A stretch of 64,000 nucleotides of DNA from Agromyces humatus (GTDB lineage: Bacteria > Actinomycetota > Actinomycetes > Actinomycetales > Microbacteriaceae). The notes under the pieces are model-generated. The model worked only from the letters and a program-made list of their open reading frames with translations, was not told the DNA's origin and searched no databases. The stretch lies in NCBI RefSeq assembly GCF_021228295.1, contig NZ_JAJQPD010000005.1, positions 124,001 to 188,000 of the forward strand, written 5' to 3'. Both the position numbers and the translations under genes were made by a program. Below, in pieces: positions 8,483 to 17,128 of this stretch; positions within the stretch are counted from its first letter, which is position 1, and each line of letters opens with the position of its first letter.

Positions 8483-8719
8483 CGTTCGGCTCGGCGGCGC
8501 GGCTCGCACGCCGATCGTGAGCGCCGCCGTGTCGCCGTTCGCGACCGAGCCCGACATGCTCGGGTGTGGCGGACGACCGCCCGGTGCGGGGCACGCGTCC
8601 GGGCGCACCCTGAGGAGATCTCCGTGTGCTGCACGGATGCCGCCACCGCGACGCGGGAGCACTCTGGGCGACGAAGCATCCGATTCACGCTGCTTCTCAC
8701 ACCTCAAGGAGACACACCG

Positions 8720-9568
8720 ATGTCCGACACCCAAACGATTCCCGCCACGCAGTCCGACGCCGACCGCGCACTCAAGCAGAAGCACCGCGCGATGTGGGCC
8801 TCGGGCGATTACGCGCGACTCGCGAGCGAGCTCATCTGGCGGCTGGGGCCGCGACTCGTCGCCGCGACCGCGGTGCAGCCCGGCGAGCGCGTGCTCGACA
8901 TCGCGGCAGGCAGCGGGAACGTGGCCATTCCGGCCGCACTGCATGGCGCGACCGTGGTCGCGAGCGACCTCACGCCCGAGCTGTTCGACGTCGGCCGGCG
9001 CCTCGCCACCGAGGCCGGGGCGGAGCTCGAGTGGCGCGAGGCCGATGCCGAAGCGCTGCCGTTCGCCGACCGCTCGTTCGACGCGGTGCTCTCGTGCGTG
9101 GGCGTGATGTTCGCGCCGCACCACCAGCAGGCCGCCGACGAACTCGTCCGCGTCACCGCGCGGGGCGGACGCATCGGCCTGATCAGCTGGACCCCCGACG
9201 GGTTCATCGGCCGCATGTTCAAGACGATGAAGCCGTTCGCGGCGCCGCTGCCCGAAGGGGCGCAGCCGGCGCCGCTCTGGGGCGATGAGCATCACGTGCG
9301 CGAGCTGCTCGGCGACCGCGTCGACGACGTCGTGGCCAATCGCCAGACCGTCACGATCGACGCACTCGCGACGCCCGAGGCGTTCCGCGACTACTTCAAG
9401 GCCCACTACGGCCCCACCATCGCCGTCTACAACCGGATCGCCGATGACCCCGACCAGGTTCGCGCACTCGACGATGCCCTCGTCGCCCTCGCGGCCGAGC
9501 AGGGCTTCGGCGTGAACGGCGAACCGATGCAATGGGAGTACCTGCTGCTCACCGCCCGAAAGCGGTGA
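8720..9568 (+). CDS. Class I SAM-dependent methyltransferase
   Basis: 282 residues. SAM-binding motif I is RVLDIAAGSGNVAIPAA (about residues 56-72), followed by ATVVASDLTPELF with the acidic ribose-binding residue and ADAEALPFADRSFDAVLSCVG. This is the ubiquinone/menaquinone-type Methyltransf_11 architecture; the acceptor is unknown. AAGGAGA at 8706-8712 supports ATG 8720. The 237 bases upstream (8483-8719) show no credible gene. The next ORF follows 30 bases downstream with its own ribosome binding site. Confidence 0.88.
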   Translation: MSDTQTIPATQSDADRALKQKHRAMWASGDYARLASELIWRLGPRLVAATAVQPGERVLDIAAGSGNVAIPAALHGATVVASDLTPELFDVGRRLATEAGAELEWREADAEALPFADRSFDAVLSCVGVMFAPHHQQAADELVRVTARGGRIGLISWTPDGFIGRMFKTMKPFAAPLPEGAQPAPLWGDEHHVRELLGDRVDDVVANRQTVTIDALATPEAFRDYFKAHYGPTIAVYNRIADDPDQVRALDDALVALAAEQGFGVNGEPMQWEYLLLTARKR

Positions 9569-9598
9569 GCCTCGGGGCACCCCGAAGGAGAGACCATC

Positions 9599-9820
9599 AT
9601 GTACCTCAGCGAAGACTACGTCGCGGGCGAACTGCACCGTGCCGCCGAGCAGCGGATGCTGCGTGACCTCGAGCGCAGGCGAGTGATCGCCGAACGCGCC
9701 GCAGAGACCGCCGAGGCTGCCGAGGGGGTGACGGATGCCGCGCGCCCGCGCCGCGGCATCCGCGCCCTGCTCCCCCGCCGCCTCGGCTCGCTCACCCCGC
9801 CGCGCCCCGCGACCCCGTGA
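9599..9820 (+). CDS. Small Ala/Arg-rich protein (73 aa), unknown
   Basis: GAAGGAG at 9583-9589 precedes ATG 9599. The product is a charged helix (YLSEDYVAGELHRAAEQRML, then LERRRVIAERAAETAEAAEG) followed by a basic proline-rich tail, LLPRRLGSLTPPRPATP. No family is recognised. Codons 44-54 are encoded by an inverted CGGATGCCGCG / CGCGGCATCCG pair (9732-9762), so the tail may have been captured from an intergenic hairpin of the type seen at 1082. It sits 30 bases after the methyltransferase gene. Confidence 0.6.
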   Translation: MYLSEDYVAGELHRAAEQRMLRDLERRRVIAERAAETAEAAEGVTDAARPRRGIRALLPRRLGSLTPPRPATP

Positions 9821-9837
9821 GGCACTCACCCTTCGCG

Positions 9838-9894
9838 ACTCCTGAAGACCAGGACGCTGCTTCCACACCGAACTGCGTCCTTGTCTTCAGGAGT
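9838..9894. terminator. Long inverted repeat: terminator or operator
   Basis: Arms 9838-9857 and 9875-9894 are 20 bases each and complementary apart from one C/A mismatch, with a 17-base loop. Unlike most hairpins here the arms are not purely GC (ACTCCTGAAGAC...AGGACGC). It begins 18 bases after the stop of the 73-aa gene and ends 57 bases before the LuxR/ATPase gene, so it could terminate the first or regulate the second. There is no T tract. Confidence 0.55.
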
Positions 9895-9905
9895 GTCTGA
9901 GCGAT

Positions 9906-9921
9906 GCCGCACCGGTGCGGC
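9906..9921. promoter_or_regulatory. Perfect 16-bp palindrome upstream of the LuxR/ATPase gene
   Basis: GCCGCACCGGTGCGGC reads identically on both strands. Its centre is about 24 bases upstream of a -10-like TAGACT (9938-9943), placing it in the -35 region of the presumed promoter, a good position for an autoregulatory operator. Confidence 0.45.
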
Positions 9922-9937
9922 GCGGCCCGCGCCGTCA

Positions 9938-9950
9938 TAGACTGAGCGCC
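9938..9950 (+). promoter_or_regulatory. -10 hexamer, leaderless start of the LuxR/ATPase gene
   Basis: TAGACT (9938-9943) is seven bases before GTG 9951 and no ribosome binding site is present between them. This decides the start at 9951 in preference to in-frame codons further upstream. Confidence 0.45.
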
Positions 9951-12287
9951 GTGTCGACCCGTGAAGACACACTGACCCCTCGCGAGAGCGCGGTCCTCGC
10001 CGCTGTCGAGCGGCGACTGAGCAACCCCGAGATCGCGGCGGAGTTGTTCATCTCGGTGCGCACCGTCGAGAGCCACATCGCGAGCCTGAAACGCAAGCTC
10101 GGCGCCGAGAGCCGGGCCGAGCTGATGGCCGCGGCCGGCGAGCGACGCGAGCGCGCGGCATCCGTTCGCCTCCCGCACAACGCGTTCGTCGGCCGTGACG
10201 CCGACCTCGCCGCGCTCGGTGCGCTGCTCGACGAGCACCCTTGGGTGACGGTCGTCGGCCCGGGCGGGGTCGGCAAGACCCGGCTCGCGCTCGAGTTCGC
10301 GAGCATCGGCGAGCGCGTGCCGGTCGTCGTCGAACTCGAGCACGCCGAGCCCGGCGACGTCGTCGCCCGTATCGCCCGGGCGCTCGACCTCGAGCCGGGT
10401 CCCGGCAGCGACGTCGCGTCGTCGGTGTCGCTCGCGCTCGCCACGCACCCGTACCTGCTCGTGCTCGACAACGTCGACCGGGTCGGCGTCGCGGTCGGCG
10501 AGGCGATCGCCCGGGCACACGCCACCACACCGGCGCTGCGGGTGCTGACCACGTCGCGCACGCCGATCGGCGACGCCGGAGAGGCGGTGTTCACGCTCGC
10601 GCCGCTCGCCGTCGGCGGTGACTCCGACGGCGACGCCCCCGCGGTGAGGATGTTCCTCGACCGGCTCGCGACCGCCGGGCGGAGCGAGGCTGCGCCGATG
10701 CGCCTCTCGACCTCGCTCGCGTCGCCGGCCGAACTGGAACTCGCCGCCGAGGTCTGCGCGCGCCTCGACGGGCTGCCGCTCGCGATCGAGCTCGCCGCGG
10801 CCGTCGCCCGCCACCTCTCGCTCGCCGAACTCGCCTCGCGCCTCGAGCGCGACTTCGCGACCCTCGATCGCGCGGTGCCCGAGGGCCGGCACCGCACCCT
10901 CGAGACCGCGTTCGAGTGGACGTGGGACCTGCTCACCGACGAGGAGCGCGAGGTGCTCTGCCGGCTCGGCGCGCTGCCGCGCACGTTCGACGTCGACCTC
11001 GCGGCGGCGGTGACGCATCCGGGTGCCGAGGGGGTCGTGCTGCGCCTGCTCGACCACTCGCTGATCGTGCCGGCGGGCGGACACCCGAGGCGTTTCCGCC
11101 TGCTCGCCGTCACGCGCGAGTTCGTGCGCGCGCGCACCGATCCCGAGATCATCCACGAGGTGCTGCGACAACATGCCGAGTTCCTCGACGAGAGCGTGCT
11201 CGTGTTCGTCTCGACGGCCCGAACCGACAGCAGCCTCGAGGCCATGCACCGGTCCGAGACGTTGTGCCCCGAGGTCAACGCCGCGCTGCGCTGGGCGCTC
11301 GCGGCGCGACATCCGGCTGCGGTCTCGCTTGCGAACTCGCTCTCGATCGGGGTCGAGCAGTTCGGATCCGACGCCGACAGCATCCGCACGCTCGCGATGG
11401 CGGCGCACGATGAGGGGTTCCTCGCCGCCGCCTCCCCGTCGCAGCTGCTGTCGATCGGCACGGCACTGGCATTCATGGATGTCGCACTCGTGAGCGAACT
11501 CGCCGAGCGCGCCCTCGCGCTCGCCGCCGACGACCACGACCGGCTCGACGCACACCACCTCGCCGGCCTGGCCGACGCGTACGCCGAACGCCACGGCTCG
11601 GCGCTCGAGCACCTCGACGAGGCCGCTCGGCTCGCCGCCGCGCAACACCAGGAGTGGGATCTCGCCGCCGTGCGGCAGATGCGCGGCCTGGCGCTGCGCG
11701 ACTCGACGGTCGAGGGGGCGCGAAGCGCGATCATCGAGTTCGAGGCGGCGATGCGCGGCTACGCCCTCGCCGGCGATGCGATCCACGTCAACAACTCGCG
11801 GTACATGATGGCCCACACGGCCGCAGAGGCGGGCATCGAACTCGACCGCGCGGCACAGTGGGCTGCCGAGTGCGTCGACTACGCGCGCTCGATCGGCAAC
11901 GAGCACGAACTCGCGCACGCCCAGCTCGTGCAGGCCACCCTGGGTGCCGATTCGCCTGGCGAGCTCGACGCACTCGTCGGCAGGTTCCGCCGGCTCGGCG
12001 ACCTTCGGTGCGTCACCCGCAGCCTCGTGCTGCGGGCCGAGCGCGCGGCGCCGCTCGAGCGGATCGCACTGCTCGACGAGGCGTTCGCAGTTGCCGTCGA
12101 CGCCGGCGACACCGCCAAGCAGATCGCGATCCTCACCCGCCTCGTCGAGACGCGCTGGTCGCAGGGCGACCGCCTCAGCACGCTCGTCGCGCTCGATCGG
12201 CTCGCCGCCGTCGGCGGTGCGGATGCCGCGGCCGCGGCGTGCCCGCCCGAGCTCGCCGACGCCGTGGCGGGCGTCACGACCGCGTGA
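9951..12287 (+). CDS. Large STAND-type ATPase regulator with N-terminal LuxR HTH
   Basis: 778 residues. A LuxR helix-turn-helix is at the very N-terminus (about residues 8-58: LTPRESAVLAAVERRLSN, then VRTVESHIASLKRKLG). It is followed by a P-loop ATPase with Walker A GPGGVGKTR near residue 103, Walker B YLLVLDNVD near 168 and an LTTSRTP sensor, then a winged-helix/TPR-like helical C-terminal half. LAL/MalT regulators normally carry the HTH at the C-terminus, so the order is inverted. These proteins multimerise in an ATP-dependent way on binding an inducer. The ligand and targets are unknown; it ends two bases before the convergent GH35 gene. Confidence 0.85.
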   Translation: MSTREDTLTPRESAVLAAVERRLSNPEIAAELFISVRTVESHIASLKRKLGAESRAELMAAAGERRERAASVRLPHNAFVGRDADLAALGALLDEHPWVTVVGPGGVGKTRLALEFASIGERVPVVVELEHAEPGDVVARIARALDLEPGPGSDVASSVSLALATHPYLLVLDNVDRVGVAVGEAIARAHATTPALRVLTTSRTPIGDAGEAVFTLAPLAVGGDSDGDAPAVRMFLDRLATAGRSEAAPMRLSTSLASPAELELAAEVCARLDGLPLAIELAAAVARHLSLAELASRLERDFATLDRAVPEGRHRTLETAFEWTWDLLTDEEREVLCRLGALPRTFDVDLAAAVTHPGAEGVVLRLLDHSLIVPAGGHPRRFRLLAVTREFVRARTDPEIIHEVLRQHAEFLDESVLVFVSTARTDSSLEAMHRSETLCPEVNAALRWALAARHPAAVSLANSLSIGVEQFGSDADSIRTLAMAAHDEGFLAAASPSQLLSIGTALAFMDVALVSELAERALALAADDHDRLDAHHLAGLADAYAERHGSALEHLDEAARLAAAQHQEWDLAAVRQMRGLALRDSTVEGARSAIIEFEAAMRGYALAGDAIHVNNSRYMMAHTAAEAGIELDRAAQWAAECVDYARSIGNEHELAHAQLVQATLGADSPGELDALVGRFRRLGDLRCVTRSLVLRAERAAPLERIALLDEAFAVAVDAGDTAKQIAILTRLVETRWSQGDRLSTLVALDRLAAVGGADAAAAACPPELADAVAGVTTA

Positions 12288-12288
12288 G

Positions 12289-14037
12289 TCAGATCTCGGT
12301 GTGGCCGAGTTCCGGCGCGCCGAGCAGGCGCACCACCGGGTCGGCGATGGCTTCGAACTCGAGCACGACGACCTCGTTGCGGCCAGCGCAGGTGACCGGG
12401 CCGGGCACGAGGAGCGTGCGCTGCGGCCCACGCCGCCAATACCGACCGAGCAGGAACCCGTTCACCCACGCGAGGCCCTTGCCCCACGCGAGCGTGTCGA
12501 GGTACAGGTCGGCGGGCTCGTCGAGCTCGAACGAGCCGCTCGCGAACAGCGGCCCGGCCGCGAAGTCGGCTCCGTTCGCGAGGTCGACCTCGGGCACCCG
12601 CTCGAGGTCAAGCGGACGCGCCGTCCATTGGGTCAGTTCGACATCGTCGAGCCGCACCCCGCCGATGAGCCCCTTGTGCTCCCCGATGCGCGTGCCGTAG
12701 TTCACGCGACCCTGGTCCTCGACCACGATCGTGAGCTCACCGCGCGCGTCAGGCAGCACCATCGCACGCTCGTGTGCGTCACGGGCGAGTACACCGATCG
12801 GCTTGCCGTCGAGCAGCACCCACGCCCGGTCGCGCACCTGCTCGCCGACCGTCAGCGTGCCGACGCCGCCGCGCTCGAGACGGGTGGAGAACACCACGAT
12901 CCCGCGGTCGTGGGCGAGGGCGTCGAACGTGGGAACGAACTCGTGCGCGCTCGCAGAACCGAGTTCGGGGGCCACGTCGAGCAGCGAGCGACCGGGCTCG
13001 AGCGGAGCGACGAGCGTGGGAGCCACCGGTCTCGGAGCGGGAACCTCATCGGGCACGTCTGCGTGTCTCGCGATCACCTCACGGAACGCCCAGTACTTGG
13101 CCGTCGGATGCCCCGACTCGTCGAGCGGCGCGTCGTAGTCGTAGGTCGTGGTGATCGGCGCGTACCGCCCCTTGTCGTTGGCGCCGTTCGTGAGTCCGAA
13201 GTTGGTGCCGCCGTGGAACATGTAGATGTTCACGGAGCCGCCGGCTGCGAGCAATGCGTCGAGCTCGGCGGCGGAGGCCTCGGCATCCGTCGTGTGGTGG
13301 TGCGAGCCCCAGTCGTCGAACCATCCGCACCAGAACTCCATGCACATGAGTGGCCCGGCGGGCTGGAACGCTCGGAGGGTCGCGAGGCGCTCGGGCGTTC
13401 GCGAGCCGAAGGACCCGGTGAGATGCACGCCGGGCAGACTCCCGTCAGCGAGCATCTGCGGCGTGGGCTGGTCGATCGTCGTCAGGGGTACGGAGATGCC
13501 GGACTCCCGCGTCACCCGCACGAGTTCGGCGAGGTACGCCTTGTCGCTGCCATACGCGCCGTACTCGTTTTCGATCTGCACGAGGATGACCGGCCCGCCG
13601 GCGTCGATCTGCCGCGGAGCCACGATCTCGTACACGTGACGGAGATACCCGCTCACGGCGCCGAGATAGTGAGGCTCGGAGCGGCGCACACCCACGTCGG
13701 GGTCGCGGAACAGCCACGCGGGCAGGCCGCCGTTGTCCCATTCGGCGCAGATGTACGGGCCAGGACGCACGATCGCGTGCATGCCCTCAGCCGCGACGAG
13801 ATCGAGGAACCGACCGAGGTCGAGATCGCCGTCGGCACGCCATTCGCCGCGGCGTGGCTCGTGGGCATTCCACGCGACGTAGGTCTCGATCGCGTTGAGA
13901 CCCATGAGGCGCGCCTTGCGGATGCGGTCGGCCCACAGGTCGGGGTGCACGCGGAAGTAGTGCAGCGCCCCGGCGAGGATGCGGTGCGGACGCCCGTCGA
14001 GTTCGAAGTCGGTCGTGCCGATGGCGAAGCGGCTCAT
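12289..14037 (-). CDS. Beta-galactosidase, glycoside hydrolase family 35
   Basis: 582 residues. The N-terminal barrel contains GALHYFRVHPDLWADR, GLNAIETYVAWNAHEP and RPGPYICAEWDNGGLPAWL, all diagnostic of GH35. The acid/base Glu lies in VQIENEYGAYG and the nucleophile Glu in CMEFWCGWFDDWG. A C-terminal beta-sandwich ends near WVNGFLLGRYWRRGPQ. There is no signal peptide, so it acts in the cytoplasm, releasing galactose from imported galacto-oligosaccharides. ATG 14037 overlaps the stop of the GH51 gene (ATGA). It is the last gene of the five-gene LacI-controlled operon. Confidence 0.95.
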   Translation of the reverse strand: MSRFAIGTTDFELDGRPHRILAGALHYFRVHPDLWADRIRKARLMGLNAIETYVAWNAHEPRRGEWRADGDLDLGRFLDLVAAEGMHAIVRPGPYICAEWDNGGLPAWLFRDPDVGVRRSEPHYLGAVSGYLRHVYEIVAPRQIDAGGPVILVQIENEYGAYGSDKAYLAELVRVTRESGISVPLTTIDQPTPQMLADGSLPGVHLTGSFGSRTPERLATLRAFQPAGPLMCMEFWCGWFDDWGSHHHTTDAEASAAELDALLAAGGSVNIYMFHGGTNFGLTNGANDKGRYAPITTTYDYDAPLDESGHPTAKYWAFREVIARHADVPDEVPAPRPVAPTLVAPLEPGRSLLDVAPELGSASAHEFVPTFDALAHDRGIVVFSTRLERGGVGTLTVGEQVRDRAWVLLDGKPIGVLARDAHERAMVLPDARGELTIVVEDQGRVNYGTRIGEHKGLIGGVRLDDVELTQWTARPLDLERVPEVDLANGADFAAGPLFASGSFELDEPADLYLDTLAWGKGLAWVNGFLLGRYWRRGPQRTLLVPGPVTCAGRNEVVVLEFEAIADPVVRLLGAPELGHTEI

Positions 14038-15560
14038 GCGGCATCCTCCGTTCGGGCGAGTCGGATCATGGTCCAGGACAGTTCGGGCAGGGTGACCTCG
14101 ACGACGGCGTCCTGCGCCTGCGCGACCCGCACTCCATCGAGTGGGCGAAGCCGCACCCGCTCATCGCCGGCGCGATTGGTCAGGTGACGGTCAGCGCCGT
14201 CGGGCGCATCGAGCGTGACCGCCTCGATGAGGCGCCAGCGCCCTGGAAGCTCGATCCGCGCTGGCACCGGCTCGTCGAGCGAGCGGTTCACGACGAAGAC
14301 GGATGCCGCGTCGCCGCTCATCGTGGCGACGGCGTCGACGATGGGCACCTCGCCATATCGCGCGGTGGCGTACCTGCCGACCGCGATCTCGGGTCGCACG
14401 ACAACCCCACGGGCGTGGCGGGCGGTCGCTTGGAACGGGAAGTACGTACTCTGGCGCCACGCCGGGCCGTCGGGCTCGCAGCGGATCGGGGCGATCACGT
14501 TCACGAGCTGGGCGAGGTTCGCCATGGTGACACGATCGGCGTGCCGCAGCAACGCGATGAGGAGCGAGCCGACGACCACCGCGTCGGTGACGGTGTAGTC
14601 GTCTTCGATCACGGGCTGGATCGCGAAGTCGCCGCCGAGCACTCGCGGCTTGTCGACGTCATTCCAACGTGTCTGGTTCCACACGTTCCACTCGTCGACA
14701 CTGATGCCCACAGGTGCGGTGCCAGTCTCGAGGGCGACCTCGTCGACGATCGCAGCGACGTCGTCGAGGTAGCGGTCGAGTTGCACCGCCGAGGCGAGGA
14801 AGCTCGCCACGTCGCCGTTCTGCTCCTCGTAATAGGCGTGCACCGAGACGTGGTCGACGAGGCCGGCGGTGTGGCGCAGCACCGTGCGTTCCCACACGCC
14901 GAACGTCGGCATCTCGGCGTTCGAACTCCCCGCGGCGACGAGCTCGACGCGGGGGTCGATGAAGCGCATGAGGCGAGCGGTCTCGGCGGCGAGGCGACCG
15001 TACTCGTCTGCGGTCTTGTGTCCGATCTGCCAGGGGCCGTCCATCTCGTTGCCGAGACACCAGACGCGGATATCGAAGGGCGCGTCGGCGCCATTCGACC
15101 GCCGCTCGTCGCTGCGCGTCGTGCCGCCCGGATGGTTGGCGTACTCGAGCAGCTCAGCCGCCTCCGCAGGACCGCGCGTGCCGAGGTTGACGGCCTCGAC
15201 GAGCTCCAGGCCGGCTTCGTCCGCCCACTCCGCGAACTCGTGGAGGCCCACCGTGTTGGGCTCGATGCCCCGCCACGCGGGCTCGAGGCGGGTCGGCCGC
15301 TCTTCGACGGGACCCACGCCGTCCTCCCAACGGTAGCCCGAGACGAAGTTGCCGCCCGGGTAGCGAACGGCCGTCGCCCCGAGTTCGCGGACGAGTTCCA
15401 GCACGTCGGCACGGAATCCGTGCTGGTCCGCGGTCGGCGCGGCCGGGTCATGGATGCCGCCGTAGACCGAGCGGCCCATGTGCTCGACGAACGTGCCGAA
15501 GAGGCGTCGAGGCACCGGTCCGATGGTGGAACCGGGATCGATGCGGATGGAGGCGGTCAC
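14034..15560 (-). CDS. Alpha-L-arabinofuranosidase, glycoside hydrolase family 51
   Basis: 508 residues. LFGTFVEHMGRSVYGGI near residue 20, AVRYPGGNFVSGYRWEDG, the acid/base Glu in CLGNEMDGPWQIGH and the nucleophile Glu in ISVDEWNVW are GH51 hallmarks, followed by the C-terminal beta domain. It is cytoplasmic and removes terminal alpha-L-arabinofuranose from imported arabino-oligosaccharides or arabinogalactan side-chain fragments. The start is set at GTG 15560 (MTASIRIDPG) where family similarity begins; ATG 15596 is an alternative. Fourth gene of the operon, preceded by a hairpin that separates it from the binding-protein gene. Confidence 0.93.
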   Translation of the reverse strand: MTASIRIDPGSTIGPVPRRLFGTFVEHMGRSVYGGIHDPAAPTADQHGFRADVLELVRELGATAVRYPGGNFVSGYRWEDGVGPVEERPTRLEPAWRGIEPNTVGLHEFAEWADEAGLELVEAVNLGTRGPAEAAELLEYANHPGGTTRSDERRSNGADAPFDIRVWCLGNEMDGPWQIGHKTADEYGRLAAETARLMRFIDPRVELVAAGSSNAEMPTFGVWERTVLRHTAGLVDHVSVHAYYEEQNGDVASFLASAVQLDRYLDDVAAIVDEVALETGTAPVGISVDEWNVWNQTRWNDVDKPRVLGGDFAIQPVIEDDYTVTDAVVVGSLLIALLRHADRVTMANLAQLVNVIAPIRCEPDGPAWRQSTYFPFQATARHARGVVVRPEIAVGRYATARYGEVPIVDAVATMSGDAASVFVVNRSLDEPVPARIELPGRWRLIEAVTLDAPDGADRHLTNRAGDERVRLRPLDGVRVAQAQDAVVEVTLPELSWTMIRLARTEDAA

Positions 15561-15650
15561 GGGGGGTCCGTTCTGATCGGGGCGGCGGTGCCTCATGGTG
15601 CGGGCGGTCGCTGACACGGATGCCGCGGATGCGGGAGCTGGGATCACCGA

Positions 15651-15683
15651 GCGAGGCCGGCCGGGACATCCGACCGGCCTCGC
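15651..15683 (-). terminator. Intercistronic hairpin after the sugar-binding protein gene
   Basis: Arms 15651-15660 and 15674-15683 are perfect 10-base complements (GCGAGGCCGG / CCGGCCTCGC) with a 13-base loop, starting just past the binding-protein stop at 15696. In sugar ABC operons such hairpins commonly protect the 3' end of the abundant binding-protein message and attenuate downstream genes; that role is inferred here. Confidence 0.55.
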
Positions 15684-15695
15684 GGCGGTGGTCGG

Positions 15696-17033
15696 CTACT
15701 CGTTGACCGAGAAGCCCTGCTCGTTGCCGTAGTCGACGAGCTGGTTCTGCCATTCGGCGAGCCCGTCGTTCAGGTCGCTCTTGTTGGCATAGGACTGGCC
15801 GACGGTGTCGCCGAAGATGCTGTTCGCGTACACCTGGTAGGGCAGATAGGACCACCCCTCCGAGACATCCTTCGACGCCTGCGTGAGCACCTCGTTGATC
15901 TTCTGGCCGCCGAAGTACTCCGACTCGATCGCGAGGAACTCGGGGTCCTCGAGGTCGGCGGTCGTCGAGGGGAAGCCGCCGCTCTCGAGGAACACCTCGA
16001 TCGACGCCGGGTCGCTGTTCAGCCAACGCAGGAACGCTGCGGCGAGTGCCGGGTTCTCCGACTGCTTGGTGACGGACTGCCCGCCGCCGCCGTTCTCAGC
16101 GGTCACCGGGGTGCCGTCGTAGGTCGGCATCGGCGCCACCCGCCAGTCGCCCGCGGCATCGGCCACGCTCGACTCGAGCACGCCGGGCATCCACGCGCCG
16201 ATCACGAGCGACGCGATCGACCCGTCGGCGAGACCCTTGAACCACTCGTCGCTCCACCCGGGGGTGGTCGCGAGCAGGTCCTCCTCGACGAGCTGGTTCC
16301 ACACGCCCGTCCACTTCTGCGTGCCCTCGTCGGCGAGATCGACCGTGATGTCGGTGCCGTCGATCTGGAATGGACGTCCGCCCGCCTGCCAGATCATGCT
16401 CGTCGTGAATCCGGCGTCGCCGGTGTCGGAGGTGATGTACTTCGTCGGGTCGGCGGCGTGCAGGTCGCGACCTGCCTGCACGTAGTCGTCCCAGGTCTCG
16501 GGCACTGCGATGCCGAACTCCTCGAACACCGCCGCGTTGTAGAACAGGGCCATGGGGCCGGAGTCCTGCGGCAGGCCGACGAGCTTGCCGTCGACGTTCA
16601 CGGCCCCCCAAGTCGAGGCGCTGTACTGCGCTTCCAGCTGGTCGAGGCCGAACTCGCTGAGGTCGACGAGCGAGTCGGACAGCGCGAACTGCGGGATGGC
16701 GTAGTACTCGATCTGCACGACGTCGGGCGCACCCGAGCCGGCCTTGATCGCGTTCTGGAGCTTCGTGTACTCCTCGGTGTTCGTGCCGGCGTTCACCAGC
16801 TCGACGTCGACGTTCGGGTAGGCCTCCTCGAACGCGGCGACCTGAGCCTCGGCGCTCGGGGTCCAGCTCCAGTAGGTGAGCTTGCCGCCGGCTTCGAGGG
16901 CGGCGTCGAGGTCGTCGGCAGTGCCACTCTCGGTGCTTCCGGCTGCGGAGCACGCGGCGAGCGAACCGACCGCGAGTGCGGCGGCCGCGGCGACCGTCAG
17001 GGTCCGCCGTAGGGCGGTACGGGCAGTGGTCAT
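15696..17033 (-). CDS. Extracellular sugar-binding lipoprotein of an ABC importer
   Basis: 445 residues. The signal sequence RRTLTVAAAAALAVGSLAAC ends in a lipobox, so the mature protein starts at Cys and is anchored to the membrane. The mature part has KLTYWSWTPSAEAQVAAFE, YAIPQFALSDSLVDL and ETWDDYVQAGRDLHAAD, typical of family-1 (MalE-like) solute-binding proteins. It captures an oligosaccharide outside the cell and delivers it to the two permeases encoded upstream. AAGGGA about nine bases before ATG 17033 is the ribosome binding site. The ligand is inferred from the linked GH35, GH51 and GH30 genes to be a galacto- or arabinogalacto-oligosaccharide. Confidence 0.93.
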   Translation of the reverse strand: MTTARTALRRTLTVAAAAALAVGSLAACSAAGSTESGTADDLDAALEAGGKLTYWSWTPSAEAQVAAFEEAYPNVDVELVNAGTNTEEYTKLQNAIKAGSGAPDVVQIEYYAIPQFALSDSLVDLSEFGLDQLEAQYSASTWGAVNVDGKLVGLPQDSGPMALFYNAAVFEEFGIAVPETWDDYVQAGRDLHAADPTKYITSDTGDAGFTTSMIWQAGGRPFQIDGTDITVDLADEGTQKWTGVWNQLVEEDLLATTPGWSDEWFKGLADGSIASLVIGAWMPGVLESSVADAAGDWRVAPMPTYDGTPVTAENGGGGQSVTKQSENPALAAAFLRWLNSDPASIEVFLESGGFPSTTADLEDPEFLAIESEYFGGQKINEVLTQASKDVSEGWSYLPYQVYANSIFGDTVGQSYANKSDLNDGLAEWQNQLVDYGNEQGFSVNE

Positions 17034-17128
17034 GTGATGCTTCCCTTCACTTCGTTGTGCCATCTGTGTTCGGGGGCAGGACGCTCCCGGTGAGCGGTCG
17101 GTGGGGTTCGACATGCGGTGCCGCTCGG

